Below, one piece after another: positions 36,496-46,597 of a DNA stretch of 64,000 bases (its first letter is position 1; each line of letters begins with the position of its first letter). Origin of the DNA: Candidatus Peregrinibacteria bacterium HGW-Peregrinibacteria-1 (lineage in GTDB: Bacteria > Patescibacteriota > Gracilibacteria > UBA1369 > LOWO2-01-FULL-3). The translations under genes were made by a program, and so were the position numbers. The notes under the pieces are model-generated. The model saw nothing but the letters and a program-made list of their open reading frames with translations, was not told the origin of the DNA and made no database searches. The DNA lies in the NCBI GenBank assembly GCA_002839505.1, contig PGYE01000001.1, forward strand, positions 647,995 to 711,994. The letters run 5' to 3'.

Positions 36496-36607
36496 CTAGG
36501 TTCTATTAATCTCCAGATTATAGCATAAAAAAAGAAAAACCTCAACTTTCTCTTTTCCCAAAACAAAAACTGCACTACAATAACTTACCAATAAATAAAA
36601 CAAGCCA

Positions 36608-37951
36608 ATGTCCACCCCAACGATTGCCATTGTCGGCCGTCCCAATGTCGGGAAATCCACACTATTCAACCGAATAACCCGTAAACGCAAAGCCATAACC
36701 AGCGACATCGCCGGAACCACTCGCGACCGAATCACCCAACTCACCGATATCGAAGGATACCGAGCCCTACTTGTCGACACCGGGGGACTTGAAGATGCCC
36801 AGGGACGAGACATCGAGGAAGACATTCAAACCCAGGCCAACATCGCAATTGCTGAAGCCGACTTGGTCATTTTCACACTCGATATCTCCAACGAACTCAC
36901 CCCTGACGACTACGCCGCAACTGACATCCTCAGAAAATCAAAAAAACCAATCATCCTAGTCGCCAACAAATGCGACAACCCTCAGCTCGAGGAACGCGTC
37001 TATGGGCTCTATGAGCTCGGATTTGGTGAAGCCATCAAAGTCTCCGCCATCCATAAATTGGGGATAGAAACCCTCTTAACCGAAATAGCCGACAACCTCA
37101 AAAAACTTTCATTTAAAAAGGCCGACAACGAAGAAGAACACACCAGCACCCCGGAAATAGGACTCTGTATTCTTGGAAAACCCAACGCCGGCAAATCATC
37201 CCTCATCAACGGACTTCTCGGATCAGATAGATTAATAGTCTCAGATATAGCCGGAACCACTCGCGACAGCATCGACTCTCACATCAGCTACCAAGACAAA
37301 AACTTCAACTTAATCGACACCGCCGGCCTGAGACGCCGAGGCAAAATAGAAAGAGGCATTGAAAAATACAGCGCCCTCCGAGCAATGCAAGGAATCGAAA
37401 GATCCGACATCGTCATATTACTAATGGACGGTAATCTCGGAATCACCAGCCAAGACACCCACATTGTCTCCCACGCCCTTGAAGCTCAAAAAGGAATCAT
37501 CCTTGCCGTCAACAAGCTCGATCTCTTCGAAGAAGGAGAAGAAGACCGAGAACGCGTCCTACGCCAACTACAAAAAAAATTCCCATTCATACCATGGGCA
37601 CCAGTAGTCTTCATCTCAGCAAAGAACAAAAAAAACATCTTCAAAATTCTCGACCTCAGCATCGAAATCAAACAAGAACGCGAAAAACGCATCAAAACAG
37701 CTCAACTCAATACCTTCTTCCAAAAAATCACCTTCAAACACATGCCGGCAAGCTCAAAAGTGCGTAAACCCAAATTCATGTACGCCACACAAGTGGCAAT
37801 CGACCCACCAACATTCACCCTATTCTTCAAAAACCCCGGTGACCTCCACTTCTCATACCCCCGATATCTGGAAAACCAAATCCGCAGTGAATATGGCTTC
37901 ACCGGCACATCAATCAATCTTAAGTTCAAGAACAGAGCTCAACAGCCCTAG
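36608..37951 (+). CDS. der: ribosome biogenesis GTPase Der (EngA)
   Basis: Two tandem G domains (GRPNVGKSTLFN and GKPNAGKSSLIN), DTAGLRRRGKIERGIEKYS, KH-like C-terminus. Confidence 0.96.
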   Translation: MSTPTIAIVGRPNVGKSTLFNRITRKRKAITSDIAGTTRDRITQLTDIEGYRALLVDTGGLEDAQGRDIEEDIQTQANIAIAEADLVIFTLDISNELTPDDYAATDILRKSKKPIILVANKCDNPQLEERVYGLYELGFGEAIKVSAIHKLGIETLLTEIADNLKKLSFKKADNEEEHTSTPEIGLCILGKPNAGKSSLINGLLGSDRLIVSDIAGTTRDSIDSHISYQDKNFNLIDTAGLRRRGKIERGIEKYSALRAMQGIERSDIVILLMDGNLGITSQDTHIVSHALEAQKGIILAVNKLDLFEEGEEDRERVLRQLQKKFPFIPWAPVVFISAKNKKNIFKILDLSIEIKQEREKRIKTAQLNTFFQKITFKHMPASSKVRKPKFMYATQVAIDPPTFTLFFKNPGDLHFSYPRYLENQIRSEYGFTGTSINLKFKNRAQQP

Positions 37952-37953
37952 TG

Positions 37954-38002
37954 TTTACACACTACCCTGAAAATGGTATAATGCTGCAATGTAATCATTG
38001 CA
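37954..38002 (+). promoter_or_regulatory. promoter with overlapping palindromic operator-like site
   Basis: TTTACA (37954-37959) -17- TATAAT (37977-37982); TGCAATG-TAAT-CATTGCA at 37985-38002 abuts ATG 38003. Confidence 0.7.
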
Positions 38003-40516
38003 ATGGAAAGCCTCGGGCCAAAACCACCTCACAAAAAAATTTCAACACCCCATACGCAAAATTCCGCGGAATTGCAGCTCTTTAGTAGCGCCATCAATCA
38101 CCAAGTCCAAGTATCCCTCACGCCCGATGACGCCATCATCACCGAAATCCACACCACCCTAGACCGCATCAGCGAAGCCATCACCTGGCTGCCACTCCTC
38201 AGCAAAGAGCTCCTAACCAACGACAAGGACAACAAAAAAATTGCCCATATCCATCACAAACTCCAAACCCTGGAAAAAATGGCTCTGGCTGTTGAGAAAA
38301 TGATTAACAGCCACAGCAATCCATCCCAAAAATCCTCAATCTCCTTTCGCGACATCATCAGAAGCCAACATTGGAAAAACCTCACTCAGCTCTTCAACGA
38401 AGTCGAAGCCGCTATCCGCAACCAAGATCTCCAAAAACTTCTCATCCACCCAAACACTGAAATCTCATCCACCCCCAAAGCCCCCATGCCTCCCGCCGAA
38501 TTCGACCCCACCCACTGCAAACTCCAAGAAATCAGACTCGCCAACCAGCTCGTCCTTGCAGACATACACGAAGAAATTGCCAAATGGGAAACCGATCCTA
38601 CAATCCTAAAAGACCTCGACATCATCATGGACTTCCTCTTGGACGAACAAGCCCTCAAATACCTCGTTGACAGAAAAGGAAAAAGCAATCTTGTCGTCGA
38701 CCTTCCTCCCAGCCTTCAATGGATCAAAACAAAACGCCCCGAAGTCTGGGAATCCCTCGCCAGACTCACATCTCACCCTGCCCACGGCGACCGCCTACTC
38801 AGAATTGTCACCGGACTCAACCAAACCCACGACAACGGCTTTGATCCCGACCAGCACTACCTCCAACAAGAAGAAATCTGCCTCAAACTCCCAAACAACC
38901 TCGCAATCGCCATCACCCTCTCAAGAGACCGCCTCAGCCACCCCAAAGACATCGTCCGCACCGAAGAAAAAGAAAATCTCGAAGCCCTATACGGCAACAT
39001 CGATCACCAACTGAAATCCAGTGAAAACGACATGATCTTCGAAATCATGATGGAAAAAGTCGTCAAAACCCTCAACGGTCAACGCCCCAAAGAAATCATC
39101 ACCCAGGGAACCCAACTCCTAAAAAATCCCACCAGAGAATCAACAATTTTCTGGGAAGACTGGCCGATGTTCTTCCACTACATGAAGGAAATCGCCGAAA
39201 GCCAAAAAGAGGAAAACAGAATAGATGGTGAACAATGGAACGATCTTTTCGCAAGGTTGCAACAACTAAGTGAGGGCGCAAGAAGTCTCCACGCAGCCCT
39301 GACAAAAGAAAGCGACAAAATAGCTCAAGAAAATCCTAAAATCCAAGCAAGACTCAACGGCTCCCCCTCTCTCCTATCTAAAATTCCTCTTCTTAAAAAA
39401 TTTTCCCCGGAAAATAAACTCTCAACTAACGAAGAAAGATCGCAAGAAATCGCAACCAAACTCACCACCCTCAAGCAACGAATCAAAGAAATAAACCACG
39501 GGATATTACGGCTAGCGGCCTCCAATTCCACCTTTAGTATTCCTGAAATCATTAGATATACTAATCAAGAACTGCTTTCAAGCCCATGGTCAAGCCAATG
39601 GGTTGGGCGGTTAATTAGAGGACAACAAAAAATAGTTCCACAATGCCTATACACCCTCCTCAATCACACCTCCGGCGACAATCCCGACGACACCAAATTT
39701 CGCGACTTTTCTAACCTCGATTTCTATCGCTTTGTCTTTGTAGGCGTCGATTTATCTGGCCAAGATCTCAGAAATTGCAACTTTGCCAATAGTAATTTAA
39801 AGGACGCAAATTTCAATCAGGCTCAATTGGAAGGCTCCAACTTTGAAAATGCCAAATACCCAGGGCGCGAGCTATTACCAATAATGGAAGAACAATATCC
39901 CACCATGAAGTCCGTCCTGGAACACTACGAAATGCCAATGACCGGCTGCCCAAGCTGGGAACAAATTAAAAAAGGGCTAACACCAGAAGTTCTCGCCAAA
40001 GCCACAAAGCTCAAGGAACCAACCCTCCTACTAGTCCCTCCAAACAGTCGACAAGACAAATTCGCCGCCATAAACACTCCACTAACAGGAGACACCACTA
40101 TCTACGACCCCGAAAACAATTACTTATGGAGCAATGGAGTACCGGAAACAAAAGACTGGGAAGTCCTGATAGTCGACGGGGCACAAAACATCGAACAAGA
40201 TCCGGCAATTGATGTAGGCAAGAAAAAGCAATGTCAGATATTGAAAGAATGGGCCCAGAAACTAAGAAACGAAGGCCTCGAACCATTAACTGGTGCTAAC
40301 TCCTACCTGACCCTACAGATGGCAAAACTTCAAACAAATGAAGTGGTTGATGACAACTCATACTCAGTACTTAACGTAGACGCATTGATAGAAAACTGGT
40401 TAGTTGCTTGCGGTAATTACCATCATCACATCCGCTTGTGGAGCTACTACGGCGACTTTTTGCTTCATTATGGCGATCTTGCGCGTTTGCGTGCCGCGGT
40501 CAGGGTAAAAATCTAA
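38003..40516 (+). CDS. large hypothetical protein with pentapeptide-repeat segment
   Basis: VGVDLSGQDLRNCNFANSNLKDANFNQAQLEGSNFENAKY is pentapeptide-like; unrecognised N- and C-terminal regions. Confidence 0.75.
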   Translation: MESLGPKPPHKKISTPHTQNSAELQLFSSAINHQVQVSLTPDDAIITEIHTTLDRISEAITWLPLLSKELLTNDKDNKKIAHIHHKLQTLEKMALAVEKMINSHSNPSQKSSISFRDIIRSQHWKNLTQLFNEVEAAIRNQDLQKLLIHPNTEISSTPKAPMPPAEFDPTHCKLQEIRLANQLVLADIHEEIAKWETDPTILKDLDIIMDFLLDEQALKYLVDRKGKSNLVVDLPPSLQWIKTKRPEVWESLARLTSHPAHGDRLLRIVTGLNQTHDNGFDPDQHYLQQEEICLKLPNNLAIAITLSRDRLSHPKDIVRTEEKENLEALYGNIDHQLKSSENDMIFEIMMEKVVKTLNGQRPKEIITQGTQLLKNPTRESTIFWEDWPMFFHYMKEIAESQKEENRIDGEQWNDLFARLQQLSEGARSLHAALTKESDKIAQENPKIQARLNGSPSLLSKIPLLKKFSPENKLSTNEERSQEIATKLTTLKQRIKEINHGILRLAASNSTFSIPEIIRYTNQELLSSPWSSQWVGRLIRGQQKIVPQCLYTLLNHTSGDNPDDTKFRDFSNLDFYRFVFVGVDLSGQDLRNCNFANSNLKDANFNQAQLEGSNFENAKYPGRELLPIMEEQYPTMKSVLEHYEMPMTGCPSWEQIKKGLTPEVLAKATKLKEPTLLLVPPNSRQDKFAAINTPLTGDTTIYDPENNYLWSNGVPETKDWEVLIVDGAQNIEQDPAIDVGKKKQCQILKEWAQKLRNEGLEPLTGANSYLTLQMAKLQTNEVVDDNSYSVLNVDALIENWLVACGNYHHHIRLWSYYGDFLLHYGDLARLRAAVRVKI

Positions 40517-41193
40517 GCCCCATCCCGATACTCCCTCCGCCGATCCTTTTCATGAAACTTCAGCATCAACTCATTCACAATCACCCCATCCTTATTTTCC
40601 GCCGTCGGCACAAATTTTTTCTCAAATCTCCTAATCTGCCACCCTCTCATCCGTTTTTCCACCCAATTCCCAAGCCTCCCCCCCAAAATCCACTCCAACC
40701 CCGACCTCACCTTCGCTCCAATTCCGCCAACTTTTAGCAGCCTCCTGCGATTCAACCCCCTACGCCCCTTAACTAGCCCCTGATAAACCCACTCATTTTC
40801 ACGCACAAAAACATCTCCATACCGCTCCTCTTCAATTACCGGCCACAAGCTCACCACCCACCTCGCCAGATAAATATCATCCTGAATCGCAATTTTTTCC
40901 AAATTCGCCGCTCTCTCATCCACAAAAAAACTCAGACAAAATCTACCCTTCACCTTCTCCCCATGCCGCCTCACACCCGACAAATGCATAATCATCGTAA
41001 TCAAAAACCGCACCACAAAAAGCCGCCCGCGCCTCGCCACCACAAAAAGATCAATATCGCTATCTTCATCAAAATCTCCCATCGCCAAACTATTACAAAC
41101 CGCCACCATTTTAACAAAAGGAACAACTCGAAGCCGCTTGCAGTACTTAGCAACTCTCTGCCAATAGACATCTTCCAACTCCGACATCATCAA
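40513..41193 (-). CDS. Pol-beta superfamily nucleotidyltransferase-domain protein
   Basis: VCNSLAMGDFDEDSDIDLFVVA motif. Confidence 0.75.
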   Translation of the reverse strand: MMMSELEDVYWQRVAKYCKRLRVVPFVKMVAVCNSLAMGDFDEDSDIDLFVVARRGRLFVVRFLITMIMHLSGVRRHGEKVKGRFCLSFFVDERAANLEKIAIQDDIYLARWVVSLWPVIEEERYGDVFVRENEWVYQGLVKGRRGLNRRRLLKVGGIGAKVRSGLEWILGGRLGNWVEKRMRGWQIRRFEKKFVPTAENKDGVIVNELMLKFHEKDRRREYRDGA

Positions 41194-41272
41194 TATTTAT
41201 AAAATTTCACCCAAAAATAATAACAGCAAACCCCAACATGACAAAAAAGTAAAATAAATATAAACTCAGCCC

Positions 41273-43423
41273 ATGCTAGATAAAAAACAAATCAAGGAAC
41301 TCGTCAGTAAGGCCCCACACGCCCCCGGAATCTACAAAATGATAGATCAAGAAAACCTCGTAATCTACATAGGAAAGGCCAAAGACCTCAAAAAAAGACT
41401 CACCCAATATTTCAAGCCGGGCTACGAACACTCCACTCGCACAAAAAAACTCCTCGAAAAAATGAAACGCGTCGACATCACCGAAGTCGACAGCGAGCTT
41501 GAATCAATCATCCTCGAAAGCAACCTCATCAAACAATTCCGCCCCAAATACAACATCCTCCTAAAAGACGATAAAAGTTTCGTTTACATCCGCATCAGCA
41601 AAGAACAATTTCCCCGCATCCATGTCGTCAGAAATCCCAAAAAAGACAAAGCAAAATACATCGGCCCCAAAACGCAAGCTGGCACCGTAAAAGACACCTT
41701 GAAATTTCTCAAAAAAATATTTCCGTATCGCCACTGCGCCCTCGGAATCGAGCTGATCGAAGACGCAACCCCCGGTAAAAACAAAGTCATAGTAACCAAT
41801 AAAGTCATCAAATATCCCTGCTTAGACTACTACATCAAAAGATGCGTCGGCCCATGCACCGGCAACACCACCATCCAAGAATACCAAACAATCGTCGCCG
41901 GAGTCGAAAACTTCCTTCTCGGAAAACCAGGCGACATAATTGCCGTCCTAGAAAAACAAATGCTCGCCGAAGCCACCAACAAACAGTTTGAAAAAGCCGC
42001 TAAAACACGTGACAAAATCACAAAAATACGCGACATCACCGAAAAACAGAAAGTCGAAACCTTCAACGACGAAAATCAAGACATCATCAATTATTGCATC
42101 ATCCAAAACAAAGCCTACTTCAACCTCTTTCAAATCCGCAGCGGCAAACTCATCGGCCAAGACAACTTTATACTCACCGCCGAAGAAATTGAGGAAAACA
42201 CAGAAAGCCCCGAAGTCCTTGAAGCCTTTATCACTCAATACTACGAGCTTTCAGACAGCATTCCCTCAGAAATTATCATCCCGCACCCCCTTGAAAACCA
42301 GAAACAAATCATCGAGAAAATGACACTATCAGCAGATTATAAAGTCAGCATCACCGTCCCCCAAATGGGCAAGAAATCCAAACTTCTCGACATGAGCCTG
42401 AAAAATGCTCAAATATACGCCGACCGCAAAAAATTCAACTGGCAAGAAGAAAGCCAACTAACCGAAAAAGCCGCCGACAGCCTCCAAAAAATACTAAACA
42501 TCAAAACCAAACTAAAACGCATCGAATGCTATGACATCTCACACCTCAGCGGCACCGACACCGTCGCCTCCATGGTCGTCTTCATAAATGGCGTCCCCGC
42601 CAAAGAACATTACCGCCAGTTCAAGCTACGCACAGTCAAAAACAAGCCTGACGACTTCAAATCCATGGAAGAAGTGTTATACCGGCGCCTCCTAAAGATC
42701 GCCTCAACCCAACACCTGAAAAACCTAAAACTCGGAAAAGCCCTGAAAAGAGATACCCCCACCTTAATCGAAAACGGCTTCAAAATAGACCAAGACGGCT
42801 ACACCCAACTCACATACAAAGACACCACCGCCGAAAATAAAATTGTTGCCATTATCGAATTCAAAAACATCTCCGAAAAAAACTCGCAAATCACAAAGCT
42901 CTGGAGCACGCCCGAAAACGCCCTTCAACTCCAAGCAGACCTCATCAGAAACGCCACCAAAAAGAGCAAAAGCAACCGCTTCTACATCCAGTTCACCCCA
43001 AAAGAAAAAGAACACCTCCTCAAGATCGGCTTCGAAGAGATCAAAAAATTCTCACCACATATCTCTGACAAACTCGAAGACTCCGACAACACCGACCCAA
43101 CAAATTATTTAGTTTACGACAAGGTCAAGCACAGGGAAGACGCCTCATTTTCTCAAAACCCCGACCTCATCGTCATTGACGGCGGTAAAGGACAACTCAA
43201 ATCAGCCACAACAGTCCTCAACCAACTCAAACTTCACGACATACCTCACATATCTCTGGCCAAAAGACTCGAAGAAATCTTCATACCAAATGAATCCGCC
43301 TCGATCATCCTCCCAAAATCCGAAGAAGCCCTACAACTACTTCAAAGAGCCCGCGATGAAGCGCACCGATTTGCCATTACCTTCAACCGCAAACTTCGCA
43401 GCAAAAGAATAACCGAAGGATAA
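41273..43423 (+). CDS. uvrC: excinuclease ABC subunit C
   Basis: GIY-YIG: APGIYKMIDQENLVIYIGKAKDLKKRL; YDISHLSGTDTVASMVVF; VIDGGKGQL. Confidence 0.97.
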   Translation: MLDKKQIKELVSKAPHAPGIYKMIDQENLVIYIGKAKDLKKRLTQYFKPGYEHSTRTKKLLEKMKRVDITEVDSELESIILESNLIKQFRPKYNILLKDDKSFVYIRISKEQFPRIHVVRNPKKDKAKYIGPKTQAGTVKDTLKFLKKIFPYRHCALGIELIEDATPGKNKVIVTNKVIKYPCLDYYIKRCVGPCTGNTTIQEYQTIVAGVENFLLGKPGDIIAVLEKQMLAEATNKQFEKAAKTRDKITKIRDITEKQKVETFNDENQDIINYCIIQNKAYFNLFQIRSGKLIGQDNFILTAEEIEENTESPEVLEAFITQYYELSDSIPSEIIIPHPLENQKQIIEKMTLSADYKVSITVPQMGKKSKLLDMSLKNAQIYADRKKFNWQEESQLTEKAADSLQKILNIKTKLKRIECYDISHLSGTDTVASMVVFINGVPAKEHYRQFKLRTVKNKPDDFKSMEEVLYRRLLKIASTQHLKNLKLGKALKRDTPTLIENGFKIDQDGYTQLTYKDTTAENKIVAIIEFKNISEKNSQITKLWSTPENALQLQADLIRNATKKSKSNRFYIQFTPKEKEHLLKIGFEEIKKFSPHISDKLEDSDNTDPTNYLVYDKVKHREDASFSQNPDLIVIDGGKGQLKSATTVLNQLKLHDIPHISLAKRLEEIFIPNESASIILPKSEEALQLLQRARDEAHRFAITFNRKLRSKRITEG

Positions 43424-43430
43424 TTCCAGG

Positions 43431-44096
43431 CTAAACCTTCTTCTCTGCCCTAATCCCTCTGATAAAAACCCATATTCTACTTTTGAAAACCCACAACACA
43501 ACTACTGAAACCAACAACAACACCGCCCATATCCAATTGCTCTCAATCCACTCTCCTATAACATCTCCATACTTCCCCAAATACCATCCCTGAACCGCCA
43601 AAACCGTCACCCATAAACCGGCACCCAAAGCCGTAAAAAACACAAAACTACCAACCTTCATTTTAGCCAGCCCCGCCGGCAAAGATATCAACTGCCTAAC
43701 CCCGGGAATAAGCCGCCCCACAAAAGTAGTCATTTCACCATTCTTGCGAAAATAAGCTTCGGCCTTCTCCAATTTTTCACGATCCAAAAACATAAACCTC
43801 GCCATCCTACTATCTACAAATCGATAAAGCACCTTTCGCCCGACATAAAGAGAAAAATAATAGTTTACCAACGCCCCGACCACACTTCCCAATGTTCCAA
43901 GAAATATTACAACAAAAATATTCATCTCACCCCTGTAAGCTAGCACTCCCGCCGGAACAATCACCACCTCGGAAGGGAAAGGAACAAATGCACAACTCTC
44001 AATCACCATCAAAAAGAAAACCCCAAAATATCCCCAGGTCGCAGTAAGATCCAGAATAAAATTTACAAGCGATTCAAACATAAAAAAATAATACAA
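43431..44096 (-). CDS. DedA-family membrane protein
   Basis: FFLMVIESCAFVPFPSEVVIVPAG, FVGRLIPGVRQLISLPAGLAKM. Confidence 0.92.
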   Translation of the reverse strand: MYYFFMFESLVNFILDLTATWGYFGVFFLMVIESCAFVPFPSEVVIVPAGVLAYRGEMNIFVVIFLGTLGSVVGALVNYYFSLYVGRKVLYRFVDSRMARFMFLDREKLEKAEAYFRKNGEMTTFVGRLIPGVRQLISLPAGLAKMKVGSFVFFTALGAGLWVTVLAVQGWYLGKYGDVIGEWIESNWIWAVLLLVSVVVLWVFKSRIWVFIRGIRAEKKV

Positions 44097-44098
44097 CT

Positions 44099-44185
44099 TG
44101 GTGCCCAGGGAGGGAATCGAACCCTCACTCTATTGCTAGAACGAGATTTTGAGTCTCGCGTGTCTACCAATTCCACCACCTGGGC
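44099..44185 (-). tRNA. tRNA-Leu (CAA), CCA encoded
   Basis: GCCCAGG/CCTGGGC acceptor, ctCAAaa loop, long variable arm, GTTCGATTC, ACCA. Confidence 0.93.
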
Positions 44186-44313
44186 ATAAACGCTTCGCCA
44201 ATCTACCAAACTTAAAGCTCCAAATCCATAGAAATTTATTAAAACAATCACTAAATCTCTAGAAAAAAAATCAAAACCAGTCTACCCTGAGTTCAAACTT
44301 AAAAAATAATCAC

Positions 44314-45600
44314 ATGTTCTCAGACGAAGTACAGATCAAAGTAATTGCCGGCAAGGGTGGAAACGGATGCGCCAGTTTTCGTCGAGAAAAATTTGTGCCC
44401 AAAGGAGGGCCCGATGGGGGAGATGGCGGAAGGGGCGGAAGCGTTATCATCAAGGTCAATCCCCATATTAACACCCTCAGCTACTACACTAACAAAAAAG
44501 CCTACAATGCCGAAAATGGCACCCCCGGAAAGGGAAAAAAAATGCATGGACGCAATGGTGAACACCTCATCTTAGAAGTACCACCGGGAACCATGGTCTT
44601 CAATAAACAAAAAACTGAAATGTACGCCGACCTCAATCATGACGGCGATCAAGTAATAATCACCAAAGGCGGACTCGGAGGAAAAGGAAATGTCCACTTT
44701 GTCAGCTCCACCCATCAAGCTCCAAAGTTTGCCGAAAAAGGAGAACCGGGAGAAGAAAGAGACATCATCCTCGAACTTAAACTGGTTGCCGATGTTGGAA
44801 TTATTGGACTGCCCTCAGCCGGAAAATCCACACTAATATCAGTAATCAGTAATGCAAAACCCAAAATAGCCGCCTATCATTTCACCACAATCGTACCGAA
44901 TCTCGGAGTTGTTGACATGAAAAAATTTGGTGGCAGTAGCGAAGAATCATTTGTTGTCGCCGACATTCCAGGATTAATCGAAGGCGCCAGCGAAGGAAAA
45001 GGACTTGGACACCAATTCCTCAAACACATCTCACGAAACAACATTCTCGTACATCTCCTTGACGGCACATCTTCCGATATCAAAAAAGACCACCAAACAG
45101 TGAGGAAAGAACTCAAAAAATACGACGCCGACCTTTACAAAAAACCAGAAATCATCGCAATCAACAAATCCGACCTCCTAACTCCGGAGGAAATCACTGA
45201 AAAATCAAAACTCTTCAGCCCCAAAGCTCTTGTTGTATCAGCCGCCACAACCGACGGAATAAAACAACTCGTTTACAAAATACTTGAAAAACTACAGGTT
45301 GAACGCAGCAAGCCAAAACCTCAACCGATTATCAAAACTCCGGTACTAAGGCCACACCTTGAAAAAGGAAAATACCAGCTTAGCGAAATTCTCAAAGAAG
45401 GCGACCACAATGTCTTCATGATCACCGGACACCGCATTGAGCAAATAATGGTCATGACAGATCTCGGTAACCCCGAAGGACTCGAAAGAATGTATCACTA
45501 CATATCAAGACTTGGAATCCAAGATGCCATTGAAAAAAAAGGCGCCAACTACGGCGACATCATTCGTATTAAAGGATTTAACATTCCCTATCGCAAATGA
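44314..45600 (+). CDS. obgE: GTPase Obg/CgtA
   Basis: VIAGKGGNGCASFRREKFVPKGGPDGGDGGRGG, GLPSAGKSTLISVISNAKPKIAAYHFTT. Confidence 0.97.
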   Translation: MFSDEVQIKVIAGKGGNGCASFRREKFVPKGGPDGGDGGRGGSVIIKVNPHINTLSYYTNKKAYNAENGTPGKGKKMHGRNGEHLILEVPPGTMVFNKQKTEMYADLNHDGDQVIITKGGLGGKGNVHFVSSTHQAPKFAEKGEPGEERDIILELKLVADVGIIGLPSAGKSTLISVISNAKPKIAAYHFTTIVPNLGVVDMKKFGGSSEESFVVADIPGLIEGASEGKGLGHQFLKHISRNNILVHLLDGTSSDIKKDHQTVRKELKKYDADLYKKPEIIAINKSDLLTPEEITEKSKLFSPKALVVSAATTDGIKQLVYKILEKLQVERSKPKPQPIIKTPVLRPHLEKGKYQLSEILKEGDHNVFMITGHRIEQIMVMTDLGNPEGLERMYHYISRLGIQDAIEKKGANYGDIIRIKGFNIPYRK

Positions 45601-46148
45601 AAATATTAATTGGATTAGGCAACCCTGGGCCCGAATACCAACTTACGCGTCACAATGTTGGCTTTATGTTCCTAGATTTCATGCTCGAGAAACTGCAAAT
45701 CACACCCGAATGGAAATTTGAAAAAAAATTTAAAGCTTGGATTCAAAACATAACACTAGGGGACACACCCCTACTTCTCGTAAAACCCAAGACCTACATG
45801 AACTTATCCGGACACGCCGCAAACAGCGTTGTCGCATTTTATAAAACCGAGCCAGCCGACACCATCATTGTATTTGACGACATCGACCTCCCACTAGGGA
45901 CCATTAGAATTAAGAACTCCGGCACCGCCGGCACCCACAATGGCATGAAATCAATCATTCAGGAATTAGGAAGCACCGCTTTCCCTAGATTAAAAATAGG
46001 CATTGAAAGCCGAGGAATCCACGCCCCTGAAAAACAAGACCTATCCTCATTCGTACTCCACAATTTCACCCCCCCAGAACTACAAGAACTGGAAGCGATA
46101 TTCAACGAAGCATTCACAAAACTTCAAGAACACATTACTTTAGCTTGA
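45597..46148 (+). CDS. pth: peptidyl-tRNA hydrolase
   Basis: IGLGNPGPEYQLTRHNVGFMFLD, LVKPKTYMNLSG, GTAGTHNGMKSI. Confidence 0.96.
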   Translation: MKILIGLGNPGPEYQLTRHNVGFMFLDFMLEKLQITPEWKFEKKFKAWIQNITLGDTPLLLVKPKTYMNLSGHAANSVVAFYKTEPADTIIVFDDIDLPLGTIRIKNSGTAGTHNGMKSIIQELGSTAFPRLKIGIESRGIHAPEKQDLSSFVLHNFTPPELQELEAIFNEAFTKLQEHITLA

Positions 46149-46199
46149 CTAGCAATTCACCTTTCCATAAAATCACCAAGCCTATAACAACAACTAAAC

Positions 46200-46514
46200 A
46201 TGTTCGCAATCGTACAAACTGGAGGAAAACAGTATAAAGTACAGCCCGGAGATCACATCGAGATTGAAAGACTTGAAGCATCCGAAGGTGACACCGTAAT
46301 CCTTGATAAAGTCCTGCTCGTCGGTGAAAAAACCGAAACCCACGTAGGTACACCTCTCTTAGATTATAAAGTGGAAGCCAAAGTTGTCGACAATTTCCGT
46401 GGTGAAAAAATCAGAGTTTTCAAAATGAAAGCCAAAAAGCGTTACCAGAAAACACAAGGACACCGTCAAGAGATCACCAAGCTAGAAATCACAGGAATCA
46501 AAGCAGTCAAATAA
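46200..46514 (+). CDS. rplU: 50S ribosomal protein L21 (bL21)
   Basis: MFAIVQTGGKQYKVQPGD...KKRYQKTQGHRQEITKLEI. Confidence 0.96.
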   Translation: MFAIVQTGGKQYKVQPGDHIEIERLEASEGDTVILDKVLLVGEKTETHVGTPLLDYKVEAKVVDNFRGEKIRVFKMKAKKRYQKTQGHRQEITKLEITGIKAVK

Positions 46515-46540
46515 GGCGTCCTACAAAAAACACTCCACAT

Positions 46541-46571
46541 AAAAAACCATCACGCAAAATGATGGTTTTTT
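46541..46571. terminator. bidirectional terminator between rplU and the rluD-like gene
   Basis: Perfect 12-bp stem aaaaaaccatca-cgcaaaa-tgatggtttttt. Confidence 0.88.
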
Positions 46572-46597
46572 CAAAAACAATTACGCCTCATCTACCA

